A stretch of DNA of 64,000 nucleotides from Chryseobacterium salivictor (GCF_004359195.1 NZ_CP037954.1:1-64000), one strand, 5' to 3'. Counted from the first letter of the stretch, positions 51,581 through 61,837 are shown. Numbers and translations: made by a program. Notes: generated by a model not told the origin, from the sequence alone.

Positions 51581-53206
51581 TTAAATTTTTTCAAATAAAA
51601 CGATGGAATAATGAGTATTAATTGTTGCTTTTCCGTTTTGAACAGTAATGATTTCCCCCGAATAAGCATCCCGAAGACGAATGCCATCATCAAAAATTCC
51701 CGATACCGAAATTTCTTTAATTCCAGAATTCAAGTCTAAACCGATTAACACTTTATCATCATTATAACTTCTCGTGAACCAGTATGGCGAAGAGGAAATC
51801 ATCCGGTGAACGCCTGCTCCTACTGAAGAATGATCCGCTCTGAACTTCCCTAATTTCTGATAGTGTTCCAATAGTTTCTGGGTAGCTAAATTATTGTTTG
51901 AATCAGTCCAGTTCATGTTCGAACGGAGATTTGCATCACCTTCTGCACCGGCGACCGCTAATGTTCTGGCCGTTTCATCTCCGTAATAAACCTGTGAAAT
52001 TCCAGGTGCTAATAATAATTTTGTTCCTGCCTCATAAGTTCTTTTCCTTTCCTTGTCAAAGGGTGAACCGTCATCGTGAGAAGTTAAATAGTTCATGACT
52101 GTCTTTCCATTTAAATCAGAATGCAATAATTTTGAATAATTAGAAAAGAGTTCTTCATAAGGTTGGTTTGCATCTCCTTTAAAATCAAAATTGATGAGCG
52201 ACTTAAAACCATTTTGATAATAATTTACTTTTTTATCACCTAAATCGTAATTTTGTTTTTGAGAAATTCCATAGCCATACACTTCACCAACAGTGAAAAA
52301 CAGATTGTTATCAAGTACTTTCGAAGGATTATTTCTTTTGTAAATATCAAAAGCTTCCTGACAAACTTTCTGGAAATCTTTCCAAACGTCTTCGTTGGTG
52401 TGTTTTACGGTATCAACGCGATAACCGTCAATTCCGTATTCCTGAACATAATCAGCCAGCCATTTCATAATGTAATATTTCGGTGCCCGAGGATAACCTG
52501 TTCTCCCAAAAAAGGCGTCAAGGGATTTCATTTCAGATTCATATTTTCCCTCTCTTTTCCATTTATCCACTAACATTCGCGGCAGTTCAGCAGATTCGTC
52601 TGATTCAGTTAAAATGTCTGGAAGATTAGCCACCAAAGTACATTCTGTTGTATTTTTAAAATTATTATAAGTACAGGTTGGCGAAGTTCGTACCCAGGAA
52701 TCAGGATAAGCTTCATCGATATCAGTCACCGGACCGGTGTGATTAATAACTGCATCTAAGACAATTCGAATTCCCTTTTTATGGGCTTTCTCTACCAATT
52801 CTCCAAGGTCATTTTTGGTTCCGAAGTTCGGATCGAGTTCCGTCCAGTCTTTGGTCCAATACCCATGAAAACCATAAGTGTTTCCTGTTCCTTCATTGGT
52901 TGCGCCGTGAATCTGCTCTACAATGGGAGTTATCCATATCGCGTTAATTCCTAAATCAGAAAAGTAATTATCATCAATTTTTTGAATAACCCCTCTTAAA
53001 TCACCACCTTCAAATCCACGAAGAACCGCAGCTTTTTCTTTTCTTCCATAATTTATATCATTGGAAGGATCTCCATTTTTGAAACGATCGGTCAAAAGAA
53101 AATAAACATTGGCACCTTCCCAAACAAATGGTTTTTCTTGAATTTTTTTAACGGAATTACACGAGGTCAATAAACTAAAAACGAGGAAAATAAGAACTTT
53201 TTTCAT
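51581..53206 (-). CDS. Exported alpha-amylase, GH13 lipoprotein
   Basis: 541 residues. Lipoprotein signal (MKKVLIFLVFSLLTSC, Cys16). The GH13 barrel is complete: region I DAVINHTG, region II GYRVDTVKH with the nucleophile Asp, region III FTVGEVYG with the acid Glu, region IV NYLTSHDDG with the second Asp. A C-terminal beta domain ends with YSIVLFEKI. It should degrade alpha-1,4-glucans at the periplasm or outer membrane. Followed after two bases by a TlpA-like gene. Substrate preference cannot be told. Confidence 0.92.
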   Translation of the reverse strand: MKKVLIFLVFSLLTSCNSVKKIQEKPFVWEGANVYFLLTDRFKNGDPSNDINYGRKEKAAVLRGFEGGDLRGVIQKIDDNYFSDLGINAIWITPIVEQIHGATNEGTGNTYGFHGYWTKDWTELDPNFGTKNDLGELVEKAHKKGIRIVLDAVINHTGPVTDIDEAYPDSWVRTSPTCTYNNFKNTTECTLVANLPDILTESDESAELPRMLVDKWKREGKYESEMKSLDAFFGRTGYPRAPKYYIMKWLADYVQEYGIDGYRVDTVKHTNEDVWKDFQKVCQEAFDIYKRNNPSKVLDNNLFFTVGEVYGYGISQKQNYDLGDKKVNYYQNGFKSLINFDFKGDANQPYEELFSNYSKLLHSDLNGKTVMNYLTSHDDGSPFDKERKRTYEAGTKLLLAPGISQVYYGDETARTLAVAGAEGDANLRSNMNWTDSNNNLATQKLLEHYQKLGKFRADHSSVGAGVHRMISSSPYWFTRSYNDDKVLIGLDLNSGIKEISVSGIFDDGIRLRDAYSGEIITVQNGKATINTHYSIVLFEKI

Positions 53207-53321
53207 AATATTTTAGGCAGAAACTTTTAGTCTGTCCAGATTTAATTTGGGTCATATCAGATTCTCGTTAAATGTAATACAAAATCCCGTCAACTTAAAA
53301 TCATTTCAGATCCGCTTGCGA

Positions 53322-53356
53322 ATTTAACATTTATTTAACATATTTTACTATCTTTG
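53322..53356 (+). promoter_or_regulatory. Promoter region with two 9-base direct repeats
   Basis: ATTTAACAT occurs at 53322-53330 and 53333-53341, an 11-base period, directly before the -7 box TATCTTTG (53349-53356). The leader to the flippase gene is about 130 bases. The rest of the gap 53207-53495 shows nothing. Confidence 0.45.
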
Positions 53357-53495
53357 TTTTCTTGAATTTGAAAACAACATTGATGATTTAGAAATTTACT
53401 GACTAATTCGATTTAAAAAACCAATTTACCGTTAATAATATGGTGCGAAATTTCACTTTCAAAGAAAATTTACATTCTACAAAAACCAACAAACT

Positions 53496-54974
53496 ATGAG
53501 TGTAGTTGCTCGCCAGGGTTTTAAATATTCCTTAATCGGATATTTTGGTTTTTTACTGGGAACCATTTCTGCGATTTTTATTTTCCCGTATGACATGGAG
53601 TTCTACGGCAAATTGCGCTACATTATGCCGACCGCCGAAATGCTTTTGCCTATCGTGGTTTTTGGACTTTCTTTTTCTACCGTTAAGTTTTTTCATCAGA
53701 CCCAAAAAGAGGGTAAACATCAAAATTTACTTTCCCTTTCCTTTGCCGGGGTTCTGGTGAATTTCATCATTTTTTCGCTTTTATTTTTCGCTTTTTTCCT
53801 GTTGTTTCCTCAATTCAAAACTCTGCAGTTGTGGAAAATGAAAATGTTAATTCTGCCGCTTATTCTGATAATGTCTTTATCTGCAGTTTTCAATAAGTAT
53901 CTCACCAACTTCAAGCGGATTGTTGTTCCGAATATTTTCGAAAATCTCTTTCCCAAAATCGCCAATTTGGGAGCTTTCTGTTTGTTTTTCTTTTTAGGTG
54001 TTTCAGAAAAAGGATCGTATGGATTTTTCTTAGGAATGTTTATTTTATCATTGGTAGGCTATTTTTTTTATGCCAATAAACTTGAAAAAATACAGCCCGA
54101 TTTCAGTACAGATTATATAAAAAAAGACAACCTTTGGAAAGAAATCCTGAATTATAGTTTTTATGGTTTCCTGGGAAATATCGGGAATTATATCGCTTTC
54201 CGGGTTGACAATTTCATGATTGGAGAATTTCTGAATTTTGAAGAAAATGGAGTTTACAGTATTATTTTATCAATTCTCTCTTTTATCCTTATTCCGCAAA
54301 TGGGTCTGTTCAATATCTCGGCGCCGATTATCAATAAAACCATTGCTGAAGGTGAATTCGAAGAACTGGACCGTTTCCATAAAAAAACTTCTTTAACCCT
54401 GTTTTTTCTGGGTGCCGTATTATTCTCGTGTATTTTGGTGGGATTCCCTTACCTGAGCAATTTTATAAAAAATGGGGAACAGTTGCAGCAAGCCGAACCT
54501 GTGGTCTGGATTTTAGGATTCGCCATGCTTTTCGATTTGGCCACCGGCTTCAACGGACATATTATTTCGCTGTCAAAATACTACCGGTTCAATATTGTAG
54601 TGATGCTGTTCTTAGCCATTACCACAATATCCCTGAACTACCTTTTCCTCACGAAAACCCAGTTTGGAATTATCGGAATTGCCATGGCAACAGCGATCTC
54701 GCTCACCTTATTTAATATGATTAAAATTTATTTTAATTACGTGAAATTTAAAGTTTTCCCGCTGACCATCGAAATGATGTACGTTTTCATTATCTGCACT
54801 TTGGCGATCACTTTGGCGATCATGTTCCCGGTAACAAATAGCAATTTGGTTAATCTCTTGTACAAACCTGCGTTTGTTCTCATCGTAATTTTCGGTGCAA
54901 ATCATGTCATGAAAATCTTCCCAACCGAAGATTATCTGAATAAAAAGTTTTTTAAAAGCATCTTTAAATTTTAA
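53496..54974 (+). CDS. Polysaccharide flippase (Wzx/MATE-like)
   Basis: 492 residues, about 14 membrane helices, with the oligosaccharide-flippase pattern: MSVVARQGFKYSLIGYFGFLLGTISA at the N terminus, ILNYSFYGFLGNIGNYIAFRVDNFMIGEF in the middle and NYLFLTKTQFGIIGIAMATAISLT late. It should flip lipid-linked glycans across the inner membrane. The neighbouring minus-strand operon encodes a glycosyltransferase and a possible one, which fits surface glycan synthesis. Convergent with the next gene, four bases apart. Confidence 0.86.
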   Translation: MSVVARQGFKYSLIGYFGFLLGTISAIFIFPYDMEFYGKLRYIMPTAEMLLPIVVFGLSFSTVKFFHQTQKEGKHQNLLSLSFAGVLVNFIIFSLLFFAFFLLFPQFKTLQLWKMKMLILPLILIMSLSAVFNKYLTNFKRIVVPNIFENLFPKIANLGAFCLFFFLGVSEKGSYGFFLGMFILSLVGYFFYANKLEKIQPDFSTDYIKKDNLWKEILNYSFYGFLGNIGNYIAFRVDNFMIGEFLNFEENGVYSIILSILSFILIPQMGLFNISAPIINKTIAEGEFEELDRFHKKTSLTLFFLGAVLFSCILVGFPYLSNFIKNGEQLQQAEPVVWILGFAMLFDLATGFNGHIISLSKYYRFNIVVMLFLAITTISLNYLFLTKTQFGIIGIAMATAISLTLFNMIKIYFNYVKFKVFPLTIEMMYVFIICTLAITLAIMFPVTNSNLVNLLYKPAFVLIVIFGANHVMKIFPTEDYLNKKFFKSIFKF

Positions 54975-54978
54975 AAAT

Positions 54979-56037
54979 TCAGAGTAAAGATTTCAAGATT
55001 TTTTCAAGTTCAGCAGCGATTTTATTTTCACTGAATTCCTTTTGAAAATCGTACGAATTTTCTGATTTAAAGTCGAAAATTTCCTGTCCTGAATTCGCCC
55101 TTTCATTAATGATAAACTCAAAATCCGACGGATAATTTTCGGGAAAGACAGCCACTTTCCCATACTTAATCGCATCGCCGATATTACCGCTCATTTTGGT
55201 TTTCCCGTAGATTTCTTTGTTGCTGAAGAATTCGGTTTCACTTTGAATAGGGCACCACAAAATATGGGCTTTATTCATCCATTCATCAAAAACATTTTGA
55301 GGAACTTTTTCGGTAAAATACTGAATTGAAATATTTGGGGATTTTTCTTTTTCAAAATCTTTTAACCACAAAAGTTCTTTTCCCTCTGCTTTTCCGAGAA
55401 AAATTACTTGAACAGACTTTGCAGAATGAGATCTGGTATGGCTATAATTCCTTAGATCAGCAAACACTTTTTTATAATCTCTTCTCGCCTGAGAAACCGC
55501 GCCGGGAATGACAACCGTATCAATTCCTGAATTGTTCGCCTCCTGAAACTGATTAAAGAAAACAGGGAAATATTTAAGATTTTGCTGCAGTAAACTTTGA
55601 TCTAAAACCAAAAGGTTTTTTGCTTTTTTAAAGACTTCCGGTGCAGAAAGCAAATCTTCTTTTAGCCAGAGTTTCAAACGGTATTTAAAGTCTTTTTTAA
55701 AGATATTTTTAAAAAGTTGCAAACTGGAGATCTTGGTAAAATTCAGATTATGAACAATCACCGAAGTATTGAATTTTTCGGCAATTTCATTAAACAAATT
55801 AAAATACCGATGCACCGTTCCAATGATTACCAGATCATATTGCTTCTTATTTAACTGGTTTAAAAGTTCGGTGTTTTCACTTAAATGAATATTAGAATGA
55901 TGTTTCCCGATTTGTTTAATGATCCTTTCCGAGAGATAATAATCCACCTCAAATGCTTTGGATTCTTTCATTAATTCCATGAAATTTCCCGCAATTTCTG
56001 CGTGGGTATCGAGCTCGATGTAGGCGATTTTTTTCAA
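54979..56037 (-). CDS. Putative glycosyltransferase-like protein
   Basis: 352 residues. Not confidently assigned. The order of parts recalls a GT-B fold: an N-terminal Rossmann half (IAYIELDTHAEIAGNFMELM, YDLVIIGTVHRYFNLF, VIVHNLNFTKI) and a C-terminal half (VQVIFLGKAEGKELLWL, AHILWCPIQSETEFFSNKEIYGKTKMSGNIGDAIKYGKVAVFP). The last segment resembles the nucleotide-sugar site of GT1/GT4 enzymes. Last gene of a four-gene operon with YciI-like, GT2 and amidohydrolase genes; the flippase next door supports a glycan role. Confidence 0.5.
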   Translation of the reverse strand: MKKIAYIELDTHAEIAGNFMELMKESKAFEVDYYLSERIIKQIGKHHSNIHLSENTELLNQLNKKQYDLVIIGTVHRYFNLFNEIAEKFNTSVIVHNLNFTKISSLQLFKNIFKKDFKYRLKLWLKEDLLSAPEVFKKAKNLLVLDQSLLQQNLKYFPVFFNQFQEANNSGIDTVVIPGAVSQARRDYKKVFADLRNYSHTRSHSAKSVQVIFLGKAEGKELLWLKDFEKEKSPNISIQYFTEKVPQNVFDEWMNKAHILWCPIQSETEFFSNKEIYGKTKMSGNIGDAIKYGKVAVFPENYPSDFEFIINERANSGQEIFDFKSENSYDFQKEFSENKIAAELEKILKSLL

Positions 56038-56055
56038 GGTTAAGGGTATTCGGAA

Positions 56056-57750
56056 TTATTTAGAAGAGGAAATTCCATAAGTTCTTCCTGACAACTTTTG
56101 GGCTAAATCATCGTAATATTCTTTGTTATAAAAGACTCTTTTTCCGCCGCTGTACGTTTCCAGAACTTTAGATTCCAAAATCTTACTTTCCTCCACCTGC
56201 ATTAAATCCTGATTTAAAACCACAAAATCCGCAGATTTCCCAACTTCTAAACTTCCGATCTCATTTTCCTGAAACGCAGCTTTTGCCGCCCAGATGGTCA
56301 TTCCACGAATTGCCTGTTCTCTGGTCAACGCATTTTCTTTCTGAAATCCGTTTGCAGGAAAATTCTGTGAATCTTTTCTCGCCACGGCAGAATGAAAAGT
56401 CTTTAACGGATTTATTTCTTCCACCGGAAAATCAGTTCCCAACGAAAGCCAGCCATTCTGCTTCAATAAATCTTCATAAGCATATGCATATTTCAAACGG
56501 TCTTTTCCTAAACGGTCTTCCGCCCAATACATGTCAGAAGTCGCATGCGTTGGCTGAACAGACGGAATAATTGAATATTTCCCAAACAGATCGAAATCGT
56601 TTTTATCGACAATTTGGGCATGTTCAATTCTCCATCTCCTGTCGTTTTTCATACCCAAAACTTCACCATAAATCTGAAGAATCGTTCGGTTGGCAGAATC
56701 TCCAATCGCGTGGGTACACATCTGAAGATCACTGTTTTTTAATTTCTTGGCTAAGTTTTCGAAATGAGTTCTTTCACTTAAAAGAAAACCTCTCCAGCCT
56801 TTTTTATCCGAATAATCGTGAATTAAATTTGCGCCCCGCGAACCTAAAGCTCCATCGGAATAGACTTTGAAACCGCCAACAGTAATGTTTTTATTGGTAT
56901 ATCTTCCTTTCTTAATCCAACGGTCATAGTAATCACGATTATCTTCCATCAAAGCAAAAATCTTCATTTGCAAAGTATTCTGTGCCTGTGCTTTTTCTAA
57001 AAGACCCAGCGTTTTTTCGGTAATTCCGCAATCGTGAAGCGAGGTCAAACCATAAGAAAAACATTCTTTCTGTAAATCTGCAAAATACTGAATGGCCTCT
57101 TTATCCTCAATTTCCGGGATGTGCTTTTCTACCAATAACATGGCGTTATCGATTAAAATCCCCGTCAGTTTCCCGTTCTTCACTTCAATTTCGCCGCCCA
57201 AAATTTTTGAATCTTTTGTAACTCCGGCAATATCCAACGCTTTTTGATTCGCAACCGCAGCATGACCGTCGATTCGTTTTAAATAAACCGGACGGTTCGG
57301 GAACAACTGATCCAATTTTTCCTTATTTGGAAATTCTTTAACGGCCCAGTCATTCTGATCCCAACTTCTACCATATAACCACTCTTTCGGTGCAGTTTTT
57401 GCGAAATCTGAAATTCTTGCCACAATATCATCCCACGATTTGGTACCCCACAATTCGCATTTCCATTTGTCGGTCGCGAAACCGGTGAAATGGCAATGCG
57501 CGTCGATCAATCCTGGAAAAACAGTTTCCCCCTCAAGGTTTTGAATATTTTTAGATTTGTAATTTTTCAGAATATCCGCAGATTTTCCCACCGCAACAAT
57601 TTTCCCATTAGAAATCGCCATCGATTCTGCGGTATCAAAATTTTGATTGACCGTGTAGATTTTCGCATTGGTGATGATGAGATCAGCATTTTTTTGGGCA
57701 ATTGAAAAAATCGAAAAACACGCCGTTAAAAGGGAAATTATTTTTTTCAT
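56056..57750 (-). CDS. Exported YtcJ-like amidohydrolase
   Basis: 564 residues. Signal peptide MKKIISLLTACFSIFSIAQ, then an amidohydrolase/YtcJ domain: LEGETVFPGLIDAHCHFTG with the HxH metal site, LKRIDGHAAVANQKAL, SDGALGSRGANLIHDYSD, QMCTHAIGDSANRTIL, WRIEHAQIVDKND, LGTDFPVEEINPL with the metal Asp, and the closing EIGSLEVGKSADFVVL. Substrates of YtcJ relatives are amides or carbamates; none can be assigned here. Located six bases after the GT2 gene. Confidence 0.9.
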   Translation of the reverse strand: MKKIISLLTACFSIFSIAQKNADLIITNAKIYTVNQNFDTAESMAISNGKIVAVGKSADILKNYKSKNIQNLEGETVFPGLIDAHCHFTGFATDKWKCELWGTKSWDDIVARISDFAKTAPKEWLYGRSWDQNDWAVKEFPNKEKLDQLFPNRPVYLKRIDGHAAVANQKALDIAGVTKDSKILGGEIEVKNGKLTGILIDNAMLLVEKHIPEIEDKEAIQYFADLQKECFSYGLTSLHDCGITEKTLGLLEKAQAQNTLQMKIFALMEDNRDYYDRWIKKGRYTNKNITVGGFKVYSDGALGSRGANLIHDYSDKKGWRGFLLSERTHFENLAKKLKNSDLQMCTHAIGDSANRTILQIYGEVLGMKNDRRWRIEHAQIVDKNDFDLFGKYSIIPSVQPTHATSDMYWAEDRLGKDRLKYAYAYEDLLKQNGWLSLGTDFPVEEINPLKTFHSAVARKDSQNFPANGFQKENALTREQAIRGMTIWAAKAAFQENEIGSLEVGKSADFVVLNQDLMQVEESKILESKVLETYSGGKRVFYNKEYYDDLAQKLSGRTYGISSSK

Positions 57751-57756
57751 ATTTGT

Positions 57757-58635
57757 TTATTTTTTAGTGAATATCTGTTTCCAGCGTAATTTTCTTATAA
57801 ATTTGATTTCATCTTTTGATAATTCCCGTTTTCCTTTTTGTTTAAAAAAAGATTTCATCGTCGTTAAAAACTCTCCCAATGATCTGTTTTTCAATGATGA
57901 TTTTGCCGATGAAATCAGAGTCAAAGGCAGATTCAACCCAATATTATAAAAATACTCACCGAGTTTTTCGGCTTTCTGATTCTTATACTGAAAAGCGGTC
58001 GGACGTAAATGCTTGACCCACAAATCTTTTATAGTGATAATTTCCCAACCGTTTATTCTGGCCAACATCACATCGATATTATCCCAGCCCAAAACCGGGC
58101 GCAAACCCTTCATATCCTGAAAGCATTGTTTCCTATAGGATTTTATCGGGCCGCGAACATGATTTTTGGAGGATAAATTTTCGAATTTCCATTGGTGCTT
58201 TTCATCTTTAAAATCGAATGCCAACGCCATTTCAAAAATAGATTTCGGTATTTTAACGATCCCCGATACCATTCCTGCTTTAGGCTGCGTTTCGTAGATC
58301 TGATTAACTTTCATTAAATAATTGGGCGGAAAAATAATATCTGCATCGAATTTACAGATGACATCAAAATCATTTAAAACAACGGTTTCTAAACCTTTAT
58401 TAAAAGTCCGGACTACTTTCGCGCCAGGTTGATGCGCTGATTCCTGTAAATTCAGAATTTTAAATTTAGGATGGTTAAGAATAAATCCGTCAACAACCTG
58501 CTGGGTTTTGTCCGTAGAACCATCATTGACTACAATGCAGGAAAAATCCTGAAAAGTTTGTTGTTGCAGAGATTTCAGGGTGAAAAGAATATTATTCTCT
58601 TCGTTGTGTGTTGGAATGATGATCAGGAATTTCAT
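57757..58635 (-). CDS. Glycosyltransferase family 2
   Basis: 292 residues, GT-A fold: IIIPTHNEENNILFTLKSLQQQTF at the start, VVNDGSTDKTQQVVD, and the DxD-like CKFDADIIFPPNYLMKV. The acceptor region (DMKGLRPVLGWDNIDVML) and a cluster of basic residues at the end follow. It would add a sugar to a lipid-linked or protein glycan. Three bases after the YciI-like gene. Confidence 0.88.
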   Translation of the reverse strand: MKFLIIIPTHNEENNILFTLKSLQQQTFQDFSCIVVNDGSTDKTQQVVDGFILNHPKFKILNLQESAHQPGAKVVRTFNKGLETVVLNDFDVICKFDADIIFPPNYLMKVNQIYETQPKAGMVSGIVKIPKSIFEMALAFDFKDEKHQWKFENLSSKNHVRGPIKSYRKQCFQDMKGLRPVLGWDNIDVMLARINGWEIITIKDLWVKHLRPTAFQYKNQKAEKLGEYFYNIGLNLPLTLISSAKSSLKNRSLGEFLTTMKSFFKQKGKRELSKDEIKFIRKLRWKQIFTKK

Positions 58636-58638
58636 AAT

Positions 58639-58902
58639 CTACATTTCGTCGTTCCATTCTTTGATGGTAACTTTTGCGATCAATCCTTCCAAAACAAAAG
58701 GATCTCTTTTCACAAACTCTTCGGCAACGGCTTTATCGATAAAAATCGCCATCGCGCCTTCTCCGGGAACAGCAAACGCACCGGTTCCCAAAACTTTTCC
58801 GGCTTTTATAAATTCATCTTCTACCACTTGATGTTTGGGAAAAACTTCCATGAATTTTTCCATTGGCGCATCTGCGTGTTCGTAAAATACTACTGCTTTC
58901 AT
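58639..58902 (-). CDS. YciI-like protein
   Basis: 87 residues. Ferredoxin-like YCII fold: KAVVFYEHADAPMEKFMEVFPKHQ at the start, then KVLGTGAFAVPGEGAMAIFIDKAVAEEFVKRDPFVLEGL with the conserved Asp and His-bearing parts of the family. The active-site-like Asp is in KRDPF. Function unknown. First gene of the operon that continues with GT2. Confidence 0.85.
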   Translation of the reverse strand: MKAVVFYEHADAPMEKFMEVFPKHQVVEDEFIKAGKVLGTGAFAVPGEGAMAIFIDKAVAEEFVKRDPFVLEGLIAKVTIKEWNDEM

Positions 58903-59000
58903 AATTTTTACATTTAAAATTAATTGAACTTCTTATTCCACTGATTTACCAAACGACTGCTTAAATTAAATCCAGTTTGTAGGCATTAAAAATTCAAATT

Positions 59001-61832
59001 CTAATGCGCTTCCAGCCAGTTATCTCCTACTCCAACTTCGACTAATAAAGGAACCGTCGTTTCGTAAGCGGATTCCATTTCTTTTTTAATTAAGGCGGTT
59101 ACGGTTTCCAGTTCTTCTTCCGGTGCTTCAAAAACGAGTTCATCATGAACCTGCAAAAGCATTTTCGTCTTTAAATTCTTTTCGGTCAGTTTCTGGTCAA
59201 TTTTAATCATTGCCAGTTTAATAACATCAGCTGCACTTCCCTGAATTGGTGCATTTACGGCGTTTCTTTCGGCATGCGCTTTTACGACAAAGTTGGCAGA
59301 ATTGATGTCTTTAAGATGTCTTTTACGGTGCAGAATAGTTTCAACATAACCCATTTGCTGCGCTTTCACTACTTGATCCGCCATGTACTTTTTCAACTTT
59401 GGATAGGTTTCAAAATAAGACTCAATCATTTCTTTCGCTTCCTTTCTTGAAAGACCGGTTTGTTCCGCTAATCCGAAAGCTCCTTGACCATAAAGAATAC
59501 CGAAATTAACGGTTTTTGCCTGTGAACGCTGGGTTTTGGTTACTTCTTCCAAAGGAACCCCAAATAATTTAGAGGCCGTAGAAGCATGAATATCTTCGCC
59601 ATTTTGAAAGGCTTTAATCATATTTTCTTCTTCCGAAATTGCGGCAATTAAGCGCAGTTCGATTTGAGAATAATCCGCCGCAATAATCTTATTTCCCGGA
59701 TTGGCGACAAAAGCACCACGAATCTGCTGACCGCGCAAAGTCCGGATCGGAATATTCTGCAGATTCGGATTTACACTGGCCAAACGCCCTGTTGCAGCGG
59801 TAGTCTGAGAAAAATTGGTATGAACGCGATGGTCTGTTTTATCGATTTGAAGCGGTAAAGCATCGACGTAAGTGGATTTTAATTTTTGATAGGTCCGGTA
59901 TTCTAAAATGTGTTTAATGATTTCGTGCTTTGAAGATAATTTCTGCAAAATATCTTCGGAAGTGGCATACTGACCGGATTTCGTTTTCTTGGCCTTGGGA
60001 TCGAGCTGCATTTTTTCAAATAAAACTTCGCCCAACTGTTTCGGCGAATTCATATTAAATTCTTCCCCCGAAAGTTCGAAAATCGTTTTCTCAAGGTTCC
60101 GCAAATCATTTTCTAAATCGATACTTTCCTGCGCCAACCATTTTTTATCGAGGGCAATTCCTTCCAGTTCCATCTTGGCCAGAACTTTCATTAAAGGCAT
60201 TTCTACTTTGAAAAATAAATCTTCGAGATTTTCTTTCTGAAGTTGTGGTGCGAAAACGCCGTACAACCTCCAACTGATGTCGGCATCTTCGGCAGCATAT
60301 TTTGTCTGTTCTTCAATGGTAAGCGACCGGAACGTTGCCTGATTTTTTCCTTTTTTACCAATTAAAGATTCAATTGAAATTGGTTTGTAATTAAGGTACA
60401 TTTCGGAAAGATACTCTAAAACATGCCGACCGTCCGGACTGAGTAAATAATGCGCAATCATCGTGTCGAAGAGCAATCCTTCAACAGCAATGCCGTATCT
60501 TTTTAAAACTTTGTAATCAAATTTTATGTTGTGACCGATTTTCAATATATCCTGCTTCTCAAAAAACGGGCGGAAAATTTCTAAGGTTTCTACAACTTCG
60601 TCCCTATTTTCTGATAACGGAATATAATACGCCAATCCGTCTTGGTAGGAAAAACTCATTCCGATGAGTTCGGCTTCCATTTCGTCTGAGGAAGTGGTTT
60701 CTATATGGAACGAAACCGCTTTTTTCGTAATTAAATTTTGAGCTAAAATATGCTGCGCTTTTTGGGAATCGATGTACTGATAAAGATGATCGTTATCAAA
60801 AACGCTTCCTTTGGTTGTTGTTGCCTGATCTAATTCTTCAAAGTTTGCAAACAAATCCAGCTGCATGGATTGGTCGCCACCCTTTGTAGGTTGAGGATTT
60901 GAAAGGGATGGTTTCACATTAGATTTTGCACTTTCATTTGTCGGAGCGAAAGCACGATACAGATTTTCGTATAAACGTCGAAATTCAATTTCATCAAAAA
61001 CCTCTTTTACTTTTTCGAAATCCGGCGTATCTAAATCATATTGTTCCTGATGAAACTCAATGGGCACATCACAAATAATCGTCGCCAATTTTTTGGAAAG
61101 TATTCCCCGTTCGGCAGAATTCTCCACTTTTTCTTTCATTTTTCCTTTTAAATCTGCCGTGTTGGCTAAAAGGTTCTCGATGCTGCCGTATTCTTTCAGA
61201 AATTTCTTGGCCGTTTTTTCGCCGACTCCTTCCAAACCGGGAATATTATCCACGGCGTCGCCCATCATTGCTAGAAAATCGATAACCTGTTTGGGATCTT
61301 CGATTTCATATTTCATTTTAACTTCTTCAATCCCCAAAATTTCAAATTCAGCCCCTTTTAATCCTGGCTTATAAATTTTGACATTTTCAGTGACCAATTG
61401 GGCAAAATCTTTATCGGGCGTTACCATAAAAATCTGGTAACCCTCTTTTTCGGCTTTGCACGCAATCGTTCCGATAACATCGTCGGCTTCATAACCTTCC
61501 AGACCCAAAATCGGAACATGCATTGCCTTTAAAATACGGTGAATATAAGGAATCGCTAATTTTATCGCTTCAGGAGTTTCGCTTCTGTGGGCTTTATAAT
61601 CAGCAAAATCAGCGGTTCTCACACTGGCTTGTCCGACATCGAAAACCACCGCGAGATGTGTTGGTTTTTCTCTGCGGATCAATTCGATTAAAGAGTTGGT
61701 AAAACCAAAAATTGCGGAAGTATCAATACCGGTACTTGTTACCCGGGGACTTCTGATTAAAGCATAATATCCACGGAAAATCATCGCAAATGCATCGATG
61801 AGGAAGAGACGTTTATCGTTATTTTCTGACAT
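59001..61832 (-). CDS. polA: DNA polymerase I
   Basis: 943 residues with all three domains. The 5' nuclease domain is at 1-290 (LIDAFAMIFRGYYAL, VTPDKDFAQLV, GDAVDNIPGLEGVGEKTA). The 3'-5' exonuclease-like domain is at about 345-530. The polymerase domain starts near 560 (AADYSQIELRLIAAIS, the helix O region RSQAKTVNFGILYGQ, VHDELVFEAP). In the exonuclease domain the first acidic motif, normally FDTET, reads FHIET (His376, Glu378), while Asp439 and Tyr512/Asp516 remain, so proofreading may be weak. The gene stands alone, and its promoter box ends five bases before the ATG. Confidence 0.96.
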   Translation of the reverse strand: MSENNDKRLFLIDAFAMIFRGYYALIRSPRVTSTGIDTSAIFGFTNSLIELIRREKPTHLAVVFDVGQASVRTADFADYKAHRSETPEAIKLAIPYIHRILKAMHVPILGLEGYEADDVIGTIACKAEKEGYQIFMVTPDKDFAQLVTENVKIYKPGLKGAEFEILGIEEVKMKYEIEDPKQVIDFLAMMGDAVDNIPGLEGVGEKTAKKFLKEYGSIENLLANTADLKGKMKEKVENSAERGILSKKLATIICDVPIEFHQEQYDLDTPDFEKVKEVFDEIEFRRLYENLYRAFAPTNESAKSNVKPSLSNPQPTKGGDQSMQLDLFANFEELDQATTTKGSVFDNDHLYQYIDSQKAQHILAQNLITKKAVSFHIETTSSDEMEAELIGMSFSYQDGLAYYIPLSENRDEVVETLEIFRPFFEKQDILKIGHNIKFDYKVLKRYGIAVEGLLFDTMIAHYLLSPDGRHVLEYLSEMYLNYKPISIESLIGKKGKNQATFRSLTIEEQTKYAAEDADISWRLYGVFAPQLQKENLEDLFFKVEMPLMKVLAKMELEGIALDKKWLAQESIDLENDLRNLEKTIFELSGEEFNMNSPKQLGEVLFEKMQLDPKAKKTKSGQYATSEDILQKLSSKHEIIKHILEYRTYQKLKSTYVDALPLQIDKTDHRVHTNFSQTTAATGRLASVNPNLQNIPIRTLRGQQIRGAFVANPGNKIIAADYSQIELRLIAAISEEENMIKAFQNGEDIHASTASKLFGVPLEEVTKTQRSQAKTVNFGILYGQGAFGLAEQTGLSRKEAKEMIESYFETYPKLKKYMADQVVKAQQMGYVETILHRKRHLKDINSANFVVKAHAERNAVNAPIQGSAADVIKLAMIKIDQKLTEKNLKTKMLLQVHDELVFEAPEEELETVTALIKKEMESAYETTVPLLVEVGVGDNWLEAH

Positions 61833-61837
61833 AGAAG

